64,000 nt of DNA from Hydractinia symbiolongicarpus (Eukaryota > Cnidaria > Hydrozoa > Anthoathecata > Hydractiniidae). The stretch is from contig NC_079881.1 in NCBI RefSeq assembly GCF_029227915.1, positions 3,970,001 through 4,034,000 on the forward strand. The letters run 5' to 3'. This document shows positions 13,401-28,400 of the stretch, piece after piece. The notes beneath the pieces are model-generated. The model made no database searches, was not told the origin of the DNA, and saw only the letters and a list, made by a program, of their open reading frames with translations. A program made the translations under genes and the position numbers. How positions within the stretch are numbered: position 1 is the stretch's first letter; each line of letters starts with the position of its first letter.

Positions 13401-16400
13401 CACTAAAAAATCAAACAAAACAGAAATCAAGATATTACATATTACTTTTTACTAAGGCAATTCTAAAAGCCCTTTTAGATCCTGAACTGTTCGGTAAATT
13501 ATACACCAAGTTTACAAATAAAATACTGAACCAAATAGCTAATGGTGTATTATTGTACTGAAATTAATTGAAAAATTGTTACAAGAAGCAAGAAAATAGT
13601 TTGGTTTAGCTATGAATAAAATCAAAAGATTTTGATTTTATTAAGCAATATTTTGACAAAAATCAAAGAATACCGACATCTGATAATACATGTGGCTCCA
13701 AATTTAGCTACTTGTACAGAATTATCATGGTGTAATGTTTCACATTTTTGTGTATTTGAACGTAAATTATTACAATATTGTCCTGTTACCACATTTAGTA
13801 ACTTTACAGGAATAATCTATTGTCTAAAAAGCCATTAAAGGTGGATTAAAAGTGGCTCCGGAAAATCTATATCCCTGGGACACGTTTTATCTCAATTACC
13901 AACACTCAGCAATAAATTTTGAAGCAGTATTCAATAAAAGCGCAATAAAAATTAAAACTAACTTCTCTGTAAGCTACAGACACTAAAGTTTTCATTACAT
14001 GGACCACTGACTCAGGTTGAAAGCTTTCCTAAATAAACACAAATATTATGGTATAACAATCCTTTATACATAAGGGAAGTAAATTTCGTAGCAAGAAGTT
14101 ATCATAACTTTCATTCCGAATCTTTAAAAAAAAATCTAACATGGCCCGATCCGCCAAATAAAAAAACATTGCCTGGATAACCTGGCTAGGAATATGAAAT
14201 CCCAATAAATTTGATAATACTATCCTGTTTAATTACCATCGCACTATTTACACTGCTACAATTGGTTTTCCTACTACGATTAGTATCAATAGTCGTTTTT
14301 CTTTTTCTGCAAAAATTCTTTCTGCATAAATTACTTCTTTAAGGTAGGAAAGACTATTTTGATAATACCATTACAAGAGTTGCATTAAACAGATGGGAGC
14401 AGAGAGTGTTATGACCAAACAAGAAGAGACTTTACTAACCTGTGGTATGCTGTCCGGTAGGCCCAGCAGTCCACTGGCATCTTTATTACTAAAAAACCTA
14501 CACAGGGATTCAAATGTATATGACAAGGAAACAGCCTTTCCATCTTCCATAACTTTATCAACTAGAGACAATAAATGGGCTCTTCTTGACTGTGCGTCTG
14601 GGAAAAAAACTTCAGCTCCTAGAAGTAAATAAATAAAATTTATAAACAAAATGAAGACAGAATGGAATATGTAAAAACTATAACAATTAATTACCATCCA
14701 GGATAATGGCTTTAGCTAAACTATGCATTCCTTTTGGCGTAGTGACTTGATCGACCATGTTACAAAGTGATTTAAAAACCTCTGAAGAAAAGTCATTTCC
14801 CTACAAAATAAAAGCCAGGAAAGGCTTAAGGAGTGATTTTCAGGGGAATTTTCAGGCTTCTTCTAATCAATGTAAGCTTGCTTTTTCCAAACTGAAATTT
14901 GAAAAACAAAACACATTAAGCACTACAAGTAAAGCTGCCATGTGTTATAGCAGGTGTACCTTTACAGCATTAAAAAACAAATTGTTTAATTTTAAGTTTC
15001 CGCTGTTTAAGACCTGAACTGACATTGAAAACTAACAAAAAGTTTTAGGTGTAGAGTGCATAATTAAAGTTACCGCCTTTCCTACAAACCTCTTTTTCCA
15101 CCTTAACTTTCAATCTCTTTCCCTTTAGCAACATTTTGCGACTTTCGCGCTGTTTTTGAGATGTAGGTCGTAGACACGGAAGTGCTATGTGGAATAAACT
15201 CAAAAGCAACTCCAAAGCAATGCCACACTGTTCAGCAGGCATTTCACTAAGGTTAAACAATAAAACCTATTTATAGTACAAAAAACCTGGTAAACCGACA
15301 ACAGAAAAAACGCATAAAAACATTGTCCAGTTGTCAAATACTGTGAATGATATAAAATAACATTGGAACTTGTTTGCTTTGTGGGTTAAATCTTTTAACG
15401 AGATAAGTGCAAAATTTAGCTTTATTCTATACATATAATATTTTCGATGCTCGAATATCGAAATCCCTAAAAGTAGTTGTATGGCTAAGTTATATTTCTT
15501 TCTTTTTTCATTTTTTAAATTATATGCATGTATATTTAATGCAAAACAACTTCATGTAATTGGAACAAGAGTTGCTTAGATGCTAATGTGCAGAAGCAGC
15601 AAAAGTTGTATACCTTGCAGAAATTAATCCATGCATGTTCCAAATTTGTTCCATGCTTACATCCGAAACATCAACTGTCGTATCCTAACAAAACAGATCT
15701 AAGGATTACACATTTTCATGCAATACATCTATGTCTCTTAGTCAAACAAAACGTACCTTTTCCTGGACACTGCTATCTTTTGAAGATGAACCTTTCAATT
15801 GAGCCTTACAAAAAACAATGGAAATGTATAACCAATCAAAACGTGAAGAACGAATTAAGTTAAACCTTAACACTACTAGCAAAAGATGGTAAGTCACATT
15901 AAAAGGTCAATTGAAAGATGCTTTAAGATAATATGAGAGTAATAATACATCCCTATGATTGTAAAAAAACCACATGCTGGCAAATCACTGATGTAGAAAA
16001 TCATAATGCTTACCGCATCTCTGCACATGACCTGAAGAAACTGCAATGTTTGCAAAAACAGTGTTGTACCAGAAACTATGGCATCTTTATCGTCTTGCAA
16101 ACCTCTAGGGCAAAATTCCTGTAAAAAATAATGGCTATCAAAACTATGATAAAAATAATTAGAAATAAAAAATATTAGCACCGGCTTCCTATTTCAGGAC
16201 ATTTAGGAGGTCACTAATGCAAGGGAAGTGCTGATCAAAAAAAGATAAAGCAATATATTAGGTAATATTTAATACATATATAAGATTAAAGTCCCTATCA
16301 CATATTTCAATATTATCCATCACAAAAGGATTCAGTCTTTAATAAAATAGTTGCCAGTAAAAAATTCCAAATAAGCACCTGGATAGGAATTTTAAAGATA

Positions 16401-19400
16401 AGGTGTTTTGGGGGAAATTCACTTACGTACTGAGATCAAAAGGGGAGATAATCTCTAATACTAACCAAATGTTTTTGCAGAGAAACACTGTCTTCATTTT
16501 GTTCATAACCATACAAAGTGATACCAATGATCCCCAGTCTTTCTGCTGAAGGCTGTCTTGGACCCAAAAACTTGATGGCCACACACTGAAAATGCAATAA
16601 AAAAAGAATCTTATAGTCTAAAAATCAGTTTAACAAATTTTATCCATTTACAATGAGTTTTTTTAGAAAAAAATCAACACAAGAAGATATTTTCTGCAGG
16701 CATGCTTGCTGGGAAAAGTCACATTGTTAAATTTTGATATTTAGAACAGTACTGAAGAATAACACCAAAGAAAGTGAAAACGTAACTTACGCTGCCTGTC
16801 TTAAGGTAGTCTACACAAACATCCACGTCAGCCCTAAGATTAAAAAGAATATAAACACTAACTCTGTCATACAGAACATCAATTATCAAAATATTTCACA
16901 GTCCAGACACTACTTTACTTGGTGTAACTTAAAACCGACTTTTAGTCTTAAAAATAATATAACTGGAAAAAATGTATCCCTTATTTTTTTAAGTGTTGTT
17001 TGATTTTCAGTCAGTTCTAATTAGTTCTGCTATACTATGTACAACAAGTTTAAATAAATAATCAAGCTTTGACTGTTTCAGTTCTTAAGGAAAGGACCAG
17101 TGAAGCAAAATAAAATAATAATGATTCACAAATAAGTTTTTCAGCTAGGAAGTCTAAATGTATAAGGATAAGTATTAAGTAAAAAATTGTTAGAATGTTC
17201 AGTGATTAGTTCAGTTTTAGTAGAGTATTAACATTTATGTCACTTGACTATTGCATCTTATAAATATTTAACAATTATGACATCAAAGTGTCATACATCT
17301 TGTGTTACTTAACTTTATATATCACAAATTACACAACCTTTTTGACAGTATTATTAACACATTATTGCTGTTTTAAAATGTCATTACTTTACTAATTAAA
17401 AATACAGCTTGAAACCAATAGTATTTTGTTCTTAACTCTCTTGTTGTTACGTTCTCTGTTACAACGCTGTGCATTTTTTGAGAGCTTTTTTCTACAGCAT
17501 GCCAACTTATTACTGCACGCTGCAACTTTTGTTTTTATCATTCACAATACTTTTGCATATGCATATTAATTATTTTATGCATAAACAATTAATTCACATA
17601 TACACAATCAAAAGAACAATCCTGATAGAACAATTATACAGCAGTCAAAAACTTTAACAAAACAATAAAATTATGCTTGCCAAATAAAATGATTAAAAAC
17701 ACGCTCTCACCAATCTTTATCCACAGAAAAGAACGCAACTGGGTCAGTAGGTTTCAAATCACCTTTGTGTGGTGTCCTACATGAAAAACATATTAATTAC
17801 AGATCAGATAATTAAGATGAATATGCAAGTATAACAAATTATCAACAAATAAACATAACTTTCATAGTTAGTAAATATTTAAAAAATTCACATGTGAAAT
17901 GTCGTAAAGTAGAAGAAATAGAAAAAAAGTTGTATTTAAAGTCAACAGCAACTAGGAAAGCTAAAGATTAAGTCAATATAACAAGGCTAGTTGCATCTCT
18001 TTATACAACAGGAAAAGAATAGGAGATTTTAATTTCGTCAGTCCCTAGTATTTTCATTGTAGAAGTTGCTAGCCTGGTCTTTTGTCGAAAATTGCAATAA
18101 AAGAATTAAACAAATTCTTAGCACAGATTATTTCTTTACATTATGCAGATTCTTTTGTAAGAAATGACAAAAAATGTATGACAAAACATTTCAAAAACAT
18201 GCAAAAACATACAGCCATACATAATTTGGGCCTTTGTAAAAAAAAAAAAAAACAAAAAGAAAAAAGAACAAACCTTGCTTTAAGTTGTCTAAAGTCATTT
18301 TCAGTCCAATCATCGTACTCCGCTAAAGGTTGAAATAATGTTTCACCACTCTCATCCTTTCTAGAAATTTTAGGTGCACAAATTTAACTATTTAGTTAAC
18401 AACTACACTTTCGAGATACTTGGGGAAAAAATGACTTCACGCAAAAGTTAAGTTTAAACAGCATTTCGTGCAATGTGCTAATACTTACATATTATCGGAA
18501 TCAAAGACGAATATCAAGCCAGACTTTGGTCCAATTGCCCCTTTAGATAACTAAGATATAAAAATATCATACACTGAACAATCCTGTAAATGACATAAAC
18601 ATTTGAAGCAAAATAATGTTATGAAAAATTCTCTTTATATTATTTTCAAAATATAAGCTTCATAAATTTTTGCCACTTCAAACACCAACACATTAATGAA
18701 AAGAGATTTAAATTATTTCTGATTGGTTTAGCCCCCCTAACGACAGACACAATGTCTGTATTGCTCCTTGTTAATAAAAATGGTAGCTTAAAATCTAAAA
18801 CAAAAAACATAAAAAAATTCATGAAGTAATAAAGAAAAAATTTTATCTAGCGATAACACATTAATTCCAACAATACATTAATTTTTTTATGCAAACGAAC
18901 AAAACAGCAACAATATTAATGCCACTGTCAAAATAACGAAATTAAATTTAAAAATTAACAAAAATAATAACATAAAAACAATAAATTGATAACTGAAATA
19001 CATTTTCTCTATATGTTTTTTTGTTAATTTTCGACATTATTGCAATGCTGATTCATCAGAATGACGTCAATAGGATTTTTGAAACAATGGGAAGCCATTT
19101 CATCGCACTTACAGCTTTGAGGCCAAATAACTTGAAAACAAATCACCAAAACAAAATAAATTTTCAGCCATATAGAATGTTTACAAACCAAAATTTATTA
19201 CGAGCTTCCTCACTAAAAATTAAAGAGGTCTGAAACAAGCAGATGAGCATAGTAAACAAATAAATTCCTCCTGAAGAGCATTGATATATTCTGGTTATAT
19301 CAAAATACGTCATGATAACAGAAAATTAATTTTTCCATAAATAACAGTGGTTGTTAACAACTTACTATAATAAATAAAGAAATACAGCTCTTTACTCTTT

Positions 19401-22400
19401 CTCTTTAAACAGAAAATTGAAAAAATAAGGTTGGCTACTTTATTCCAGTTTCGCAGCTGATTTTGGCAAAATCAGGTGATGAAATGTATAAACAGTATTT
19501 TAAAATAATAATAAAGGGCCAGATATTATTTTGGATAGCTACAGTGAATAAAAAAGAGAAAAAGGTTAAAGGTCCACCTGTTTGTCTTGTCATGTTTCAA
19601 TAACAATATTGTTACTGTTAATGACCGCTTTATTGTTTTGTTTGTTTAATTGGCATGTTGCTTAGTTACCACTTTTTGCTAGCAAATAGGATATGTTAAG
19701 AAGAAGGGTATAATCTTTATTCCTGGTAACTAACATTTTTAGTTTTTTTAAATAATATTAAATAATATTTTAAATAATTTAGAATTTAATATACTTTTAA
19801 TGCATAATTTAGTTTAAGATATTTGACTTTATTTACACCTAGCTACATAAAATTTTACTTTCATAAATTTCAAAATCTGCAGAAAAGTTAAAAATGGTGT
19901 TGCTGTCAATGAAGAGTCTATTTTGACAGTTTCACCTCAAAAACTAGTATTTAATTTGCACAGATGTTTAAAGAATCAAAATACCAAAGCACTATCTGAT
20001 TTCACATGGTGTCAGAAAAAGATAATCAGAATAAAAAATGTTTGAAAAATGAATCCTCTGAATTTTATAAGTTACTCAGACAAAAATGCTTATAAAAGAT
20101 GAATTGAAATATAATAACAATGTTGTATGTATAAGAGGTCAAACTTGTGAAAAGAAGTAAAAAAACACACATCAACATCATGGAACTGCACATCCTGTTT
20201 CTGCTGATGAAAATTAGTTTCGTTATTTGTTATGGCAAAGGGCTTGACCAACAAATATTTAACAACACTGTCCTGGCTACATGCCATAGCATGAGTGTGT
20301 GTACTGATTGCATCCAAAAAAGTCATTGTTTTTGGTGCAAGAACGAGGAAATATGCAAGGATGGAAATCTTTTGGATATATTTCAAAATAGGTGTCATTA
20401 TGCAGGTGTTCACTATCACAGCTGCACCATCGCAGAGGTTTTCTTTTTATTGGTAATTGTTTTCTTCTTGACATTGGTATTAATAACAAGCATAATATGT
20501 TATTGTTGGAACAAAAACAAAAACAAACATGTTACATCATACGACAATGATTTGGAACATTTTGTTCGTGGAAGTACAAAAATTGCATGCTACGAATGTA
20601 CACCAATTTAACTGTGTTTAAATATACAAACTTTTTTTGCTACTAACACGATAATCATATTCAAATTAAGTCACTTTGTCAAGGCCATATTGGCAAATAA
20701 CTATTGTATTTATGCTAATGTTAATGAGTAGCCTTGAAATTTTTTCCAGATGTTTTATATATACATATGTATACATTTATTAACTGCTTTGTGGCCACCT
20801 GTTAAGAATAATTTTATTTAGTGCTAGGTATTTAAAGAGAAGCGAAGCAAAACATTTTAAAAATATTTGAGTATTGTTTTGGGTTTAGCTTAGTGTAGCA
20901 TGATAAAATTAGTGTTTTTGTCAGCTAACACAGCCTGTAGAAAGTGACAGCTCAGCTACGTTCAAAATGAATTTTTAATAAACTAGGCTCAGCACAGCGT
21001 ATAAAATAAACACTTTAGTGACAGTCCTTAATGGAGTAATGTCTGAAATTTTTTACATGTTTGATTATAAGGAGTATTTAGTCAAATATTCTTTACAAAA
21101 ACATAGATTGAAATTATTTTCTTTGTTTTAAATTTTAATGTTGAAAATTATTATTTTTGATTGCATACTTGAAAAACGCTGCTTTGATTTTACTAACATG
21201 TTGACAGCATCTCATAGTAAAAGTATACCTTATTCTAAAAAAAATAATATATTCTCAAAAACACATAATCTTATGCTGTGTAGAAGAATCTGGACCCGAA
21301 TCTTTCTGTACAGAAATTGTGGATTTTGTGTTTGCGCATACAACAGCCCTCTTTAATTATACTGCAAGAGGTGGCATGACTGCAATTTCTGCAAGGCCCT
21401 CCAATCAATTCTAATTAAGCACAGCTTTCAGATACACTAATATATCAAAAACTACTTACAAATCCTTTAAGTAGTACTATAAACAATGTTCCATTTATGT
21501 TTAGCTACTATTTTTAGAACAAGCGTTCTAAATCATAGTAGCTGCATATGTTTCACTTTGTCGATAACAATCTTGTTAAAAACCTGTTTGAATCGTAAGA
21601 TAAAAACAGGATCGTAGAAAGCTAAAAGATCGGCGTAAATTGTTTGAAAATCATGAAAACAGGATTGTAGAAAGCAAAAAGATCTGTGGATCGTATAATG
21701 TGAAATGATGGAGAAGAGGGTTCTTATAACGCATTATAACGGTTAGAATAAGCTTTTAAGTGTATGGCGTTATAATGCCTGTATAACACTTCAATGATCA
21801 ACTGTGGCTGTAAAGAAGCGTTTTAAGAAGCGTTATAACGGTCAGAAGTCACAGTTTTGGAACGTCTGTCTCAGCAATGTTCGAACATAGAAATGTAGAA
21901 CGTAGAAAAAAGTCGTTCAAAATTTTGTGAAATCTGTAACATCGTTATCAACGCCGTTATAACGCTTCTAAATGATGAGCCTAATCAGTTCGAAGTAAGC
22001 AAGATGAACTTTAACACTGGTATACTTTTACAGTCAGCGTTATAATGTGTTATTGACGCCATTAAAATATCAAATAAAATTAAAAAGCAAACGGTTGATA
22101 ATCGCAAACCATGTCACATATTTAATATGTTTATTAAATCATATGAAACTGTATGAAAAAAAAATCTGGTGCGTTGAAATAATACGCAACATTATGTAAT
22201 TGTACATAATACAGAATAAATATTTACCAAAAAAAAAATATTTAGGAAATACAACAAACCTTCATAAAAACTCGCGTTAACTGGATAAGATTTCCTGTCT
22301 TCAGTCCAAAAGCCATGTTACATTTTGTTTTGCCAGTGGCTGTTAGATAAGCTAAAAGAAGATATACAAAAATTAAATAATATTCTTGGAATACTGGTTA

Positions 22401-25400
22401 GGAATAGGAGAAAAAGGTCAAATTACTGAAAATGGCACTTTCTTGAAGTCATATAGAATGAACTTACATGAGAACCAACTTGAAACTATGCAGCTAAGTT
22501 AGTAAAACAATCAATCAATGTTAAATTATTTACTAGAATCTTGCTACGTTTGGGGAGTAATTACTGTTCTAAGTATAGTGTAAACTTCTTTTAATAAAAA
22601 ACAATTTTAGTGTCCACAAATTCATTTTCACGTTTCCCTTAAATACTGTACTCACTATCCGTTTTCCAGTTCTCTGACAGGACATTCGAAGGGTTAGTCA
22701 TGGCATCCTTGGATCCACCATCACAACTCAGAATAACAACTGAAAGCTTCTGACCTAAACACAATATAAATTGAATGAGGTCAATTGTTGCAAATACCAA
22801 ACAAAACAATTACTTATGAAAGAAGACCGATTTCATTCTCAACTTAATTTTGATAGGATACATAATACATAATACATAATATATAATTGTCATCTGTAAG
22901 TTGTGTTAACAATGTATTATTGTGTTGTTTGGTTGTGAATATGAGCTTATATAAGACATATCACTGCTCTTGTAGAAGTGTATAAAATAAAGAAAATATT
23001 TAATGAGTATTTTGTCAAATGACAACAGAACCTTTTATGATGATTCAAAAACTCTTTTTTTTTTTTTTAAGATATTGCTTAATAAAATTTATATTTTGTA
23101 ATGACTATTTCTTCTTGAATTAAACTTAGTGTGACATTGACGAAATACAACCAGCTTCGAAATATTTTGATGCAACTGGCTAAAAAAACGGACAGAACTT
23201 CACATTTTTAATTTCCACAAACTACAATCCTGTTTAACAATAAATCACACCACACAATGCAAATGAGAAAACAGACTCTTTCATTGTCCAAATTAAACCC
23301 CAAAAAGTAATAAATGTGCTTTAGTTTATTATATGATATCTCCATGGTGTTGCTGTTTCTGACTGGTGGCTTTGTGGTGGAACATTTGCTTCCAGTGTGG
23401 GAGTTTTAAATGCACTAGAATCCCTTTGCAAAACTCTCATTAATAATAGTACCGAAAGAAACAGAATACTCTGGGCAAATAGTGGTGATAAACGTTATGT
23501 ACATTTGGTTGTGACAACAAAATAAGACACCAGGAACCATCCTCATCACAATGGATTCATCTATACTGCAATATCACATGAGAATTGGTGGCCCCTATTT
23601 TCAAAAAATACAAATTTTTGATTTTTTTTCAGGAGTTCAAAAAAACAGAAATTTCAATTAACATATCAAATAAAACAAAACCTGAAAAATTATTTTTTAG
23701 CTATTTTTTAATAGAAGATTTCTTACCATGTTTACGTGTGGCTTTTTCTTCTGTTTCCAGCAGATTATTTATTAAAGGAACACATTTGAAGTTAGTGTTT
23801 ATTTGTTCTGTGAAGAAGAAAAAAAAAACATGTTAAACTCACTTTTGCAAATACATGAAACAACTATTATGCCTTTACTTGATATTTAGTGAACATGAGG
23901 TTAAAATACTCCACTATTTCAGGCTTTTTCGCATACTTGCAGCAAACAGCACATATCAAGTGTTTTAGGTGTGCTTTCAGGTGTGCTACAATGGTCAACA
24001 TTCAGTATTCAGAATTTTGCACGTGCTATCAATAGCACGCCTTAATCAAATACCATGTGTGTGGGTGTTATAACATGCCTAAAAATCCTGCTGTATTTAG
24101 AAGATTAAATTATTCTCTCAAACAAGAATATACTCATTCTTGTTTAAAGATAAAGCAGCTTATAGTGGTTATGTTAAGTTCTTGTAAATAATTTTACATA
24201 TTCACCTTATGCAATAACATTATCTTAAAATTATTGTGTACTAGTAGATGCTTCAACAATTTCCAAATCGGAATTTATCTTGAACTTTCCAAATCATTTT
24301 AAGATTTGAAAAAGAATAAGATTTCACTTAGGTCATGATTTTCTGAAACTTGAACTAAGTTTATGCAAGTCCAATGGGAATCAATTGAAGTAGTTGATAT
24401 GAATTCTCACTAAGTAAACCAACAGAGTTAAGACACATGCTGAGATTTTATTTCTATTTGCTGACATTGTAAAAGGTTTACTTCCTTTACTGTACTTATT
24501 TTATTTTTTAAAGAAAATGTTTTGTTTCCATTTTTGTAAAAAATAATAATTTAATACATCACTTTTATGTGAAAACAAAATAGAACTCAAAATTTTGTAG
24601 CAGTTTTCTGAGCAAGTAGAGAAATCTGAAAAAAAGTATGGCATCAAAAATATATAATAGTGGATTTCTTTAAACTTTTTCACTTTCCAAAAAAAAGTCA
24701 ATTATCTAATGATAATTTAAAATTAATTAAAAATAATTGTGAATGGGTTCATTAACAACCAGTTTCTCTAGTTTTCTTTAAAACATTTACAATTTCAGCT
24801 GCCATCTACCCTGCTTTAAACCACATTGCGTGAGGATACTAATTTTTTTTCAATCAAACAGAAGGAGAAGGAAGTATGTGTGTGTTGAGCTTTGCATTGC
24901 GATTGCTAGAAAAATAAATTTTTAGACTTTAATTACGGGTTTTATATTAACTAGTAACTTTTTAACGACCTGAATATTTACGTTACACTTTAAGAATGGG
25001 GATCTAATTAAACTAATTTTCTGCCTCATGGAATAAAGTAGATTTAAACTTTAGCAACATAAAAGGGTTACAGGAACAAAAAGAAGAACATTAAAAAAAT
25101 TCTTTAAAATGGTGCTTGTTTACTTGTACCAGTTCCCTTAAATTTTTGTTTGATAACTCTATAACTTTGGATCTGTTTGACAGTTTTTAAAAAAAATTGT
25201 TGCAATCACAAAATTCTACTACACATCCAAAGTTTCTAGCTTCAGTAATGCCTTTATATTGGTAAAGTTTGAATCCATATCCTTTCACAGGTCAAAAATT
25301 ATGACAATAGAAAATATCGACAATTTCTATGGGGCCAACATGCCATCATAATTTATGGAGAATAATTAAATGTCAAAATCTTTAAACGTGAATATCTTGA

Positions 25401-28400
25401 CAACAAAGCGCTACAGTAGACGTCTGTTAATTCAAATGCCGCTGAATTCGAACTTTCCGTTATTTCGAACAAATTCGTAAGTCCCTTGAGTATTTCAAAA
25501 TTTCAAAGATTTGTTAAAGTGCTTTATGAGCTATACAACATAAGTTGAAGTTCAATATCATTTATTACCTCAGCCTACTTCCAATACCATTAAAATGTTT
25601 TTCTACTGAAAAATATGTCTGCTTTGTACTGAGAAGTTAGCAACGTTAAAACTACAAGAAAAAGCAGAACCAAAACCTACCTAACACAAGTGTTAGAACA
25701 TCCAATATACTTCCAAGACCACCACGAGTTAAAGCGAATTCCAACAGAACTATCAGTTCATCTGCATGTGGTTGTACACCCTCCATGCTTCACAACAACA
25801 AAAAAAAATTACTATAACAAAACTACAAGATGGTACAACCATTGTTTTGAAACTACATACCAAATAATAGAGTGCAAAAAGTTCTCCATCTGTTCCATGA
25901 CATTATTGCTTAAGAAACCAGGTCGTTCAGTTGATGACGAGGACAGTGAAAGCGGTGCCATATGGGACAGTGACAGCCTAAATAGGAGTTTACAATAACA
26001 TTGGTTTCTTTAACTATCATTCATCTTTTTTTTGTTTTTTCTTTTTTTTTGGGAGGGGGGGGGGGGGGGAGGGGAATAATTTTGAAACACATTTTAACAG
26101 TGATGTACACATTATCATTGCATTTGATATGACAACAATTGGCTTGCATTGAAAAAAAGAAAAAAAGCATCAATGATTATCAACTGTTCTGAAATGAAAT
26201 AGCTAGAGGAAATACATAACTCTTTCACTGTAACTAAATTTCTATTCAAAATAACAGGGACAAATTTTTACGATTTTTCCCACAATTAATCAATTATGCT
26301 CTTTGTGTACTTAACACACACAAATTGTCATAAATACGATATGGTATCTTAAGTTATTTAGATCTTAATCTTAAACGATGACATCAGCACAGTAATTCTT
26401 TTTAAATGTGCTGTTATACAGGAAAGTAAACACAACAAGAAAATGCTAAAGGCTATTTACTTCCCCACAAATTGTTTTAAGATGAGCCAAAGAAAATATA
26501 AAAAAAAATTATGTTTGTAGATAAAAAAGAAACACTGAAATAAAAGTAACAAAAACATACCTGGTGTGTTCAATAATGGTTTCACGTAGGTGTGGTGCAA
26601 ATGGTAACGTGGCTTGAGCAGTTGAAGCCAATACAGAGAGGTACCACATTGCTGTTGAGTCCATCACACTAACACCTTTTGATTTTACAACCCTGAAAGA
26701 TTCATAAAGGAGTAAGGTAGGAAATTAGAAAGTACAGAAAAGAACATCTACAACATATTATGGTGGGCACAACTAGTGAAAATGTATGCTAAAAGCTTGT
26801 ATAGGAAATGTATACATCAATAAGTGCTGTGTCAAAAAAGATATAATTAAACAAACAAAAATAATTTGTGTAGTTAAATTTACACTTTATAATATTTTCC
26901 TTAAGAATTTTTATTTTTAAAATGTATCTTTTGACTGTAACAACCACTGCCTATGACATTTAAAAAAATCCACTTATGTAAACGAGAAATCCTAATTTTC
27001 ACCTGTATCCTACGGCTTTTATCTGTCGTATTCGTGTGTCACATCCATCACTATGACATCGCTTTATCGATATCTGTATGACTAAACATAAAATGTCCAA
27101 ATTAAAACTGTTTTAGGTGTGTAGTGTAACAATATGCTGGATTCCTACCTTGAGGGAATTCGTTTTTGCAAATTTTGTATAATAATTAAAAAATTAGCTA
27201 AAAACGGCCTGAAATAAGTTCTCGAAAAGATTTATTTCCTTTAGGTACAAAATGGCCTAGCACTCGGTTTTTAGGCAATCTAAGGTGTAGCAAGTAACAA
27301 ATGCAATACTACCTGCGAAAGGCACTTTCAAGTTTTCTATTAAAGTAAAATCCCCAGTGATGTGACTAAAATTCAACAAGAGAGCAATGTAAAACCACCA
27401 ACTTGTTAGAATTTCATTAAACAGGTTAAAAACAATTCCTTACTTGGGGATATGAACATCATTGAGTTCTCGTAAGTTTGATTCGTTTCGGCCACCATAC
27501 ACAACAACGTGATGAGGCATGTAGCTTTGATCCGACGAAACAACATACATGGACAGTTGCTTAATGACTACGTTGGACGGGATTGTAAGCCTAAATATAA
27601 GTTCTTATTCTACCAATGTTTAGGTTTGGTGAGATTGTATGTTTAAAATATGTTTTTAGCTTTGGTGGGATTGTCTAAAAATGTGTTGTTATTTTACAGG
27701 TAAATATTTTCCAAAAAGCAGACCAAAAGTTATTTTAGTGTTGTATGTACCATGTGAAACTGATTAAACTGTACCTTTTAAGGAAAGTAAGTGATAAATA
27801 CAATAAATTTGGGATAATAAGATTTACGCAAAAAAATTTTTTAGGTCTGATTTCGTACGATTAGGTAATGAGAAATTTATTATTTATTATTTTGCAGTTT
27901 ACATTTTGCATAACTAATAAAATAAAAATATTTAAAGAAAAATACATAGAAATATCAAAATGTTATTACAGACCTTAAAGTTATTACAGACCTTACAGAC
28001 CAATTTCAGAATTTAATTTCGTAATTGGAATTCGTTATTAAAGTTATTAAAGAGTTAGCTGTTTCTACTTTGAGATTACCATGTACTTAAATTACCATAT
28101 CACCAAATCAAAACATACCTAACCCAATGTGATCGAGCTGCACCGTCAGATTGCCAATATGTCCCACTCTCATTATCAATTAACCTGTTAATATAAAGTA
28201 TAGAGCTAACACAACGCTACAATCATGAGTAAGAACATAGCATAAGACCCTGCAGTAGACATGTGTAAAATGGCGGTGTTTGAAAAATAGTGCTTTTCGA
28301 GAATTAATAATCTCTTAAATCGTTTCCTTACTTTGAAGCATCATTTCTATTGCTAGACACTTCTACTGATGTAAAACAACGATTAATTGGTTTCAAAATT

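Noticed and set aside
25414-25475. Possible pogo/Tigger-type transposon end (CAGTAGACGTCTG with ATTCGAAC words)
   Set aside because: Only one end found, no inverted partner or TA duplication, so no element can be delimited.
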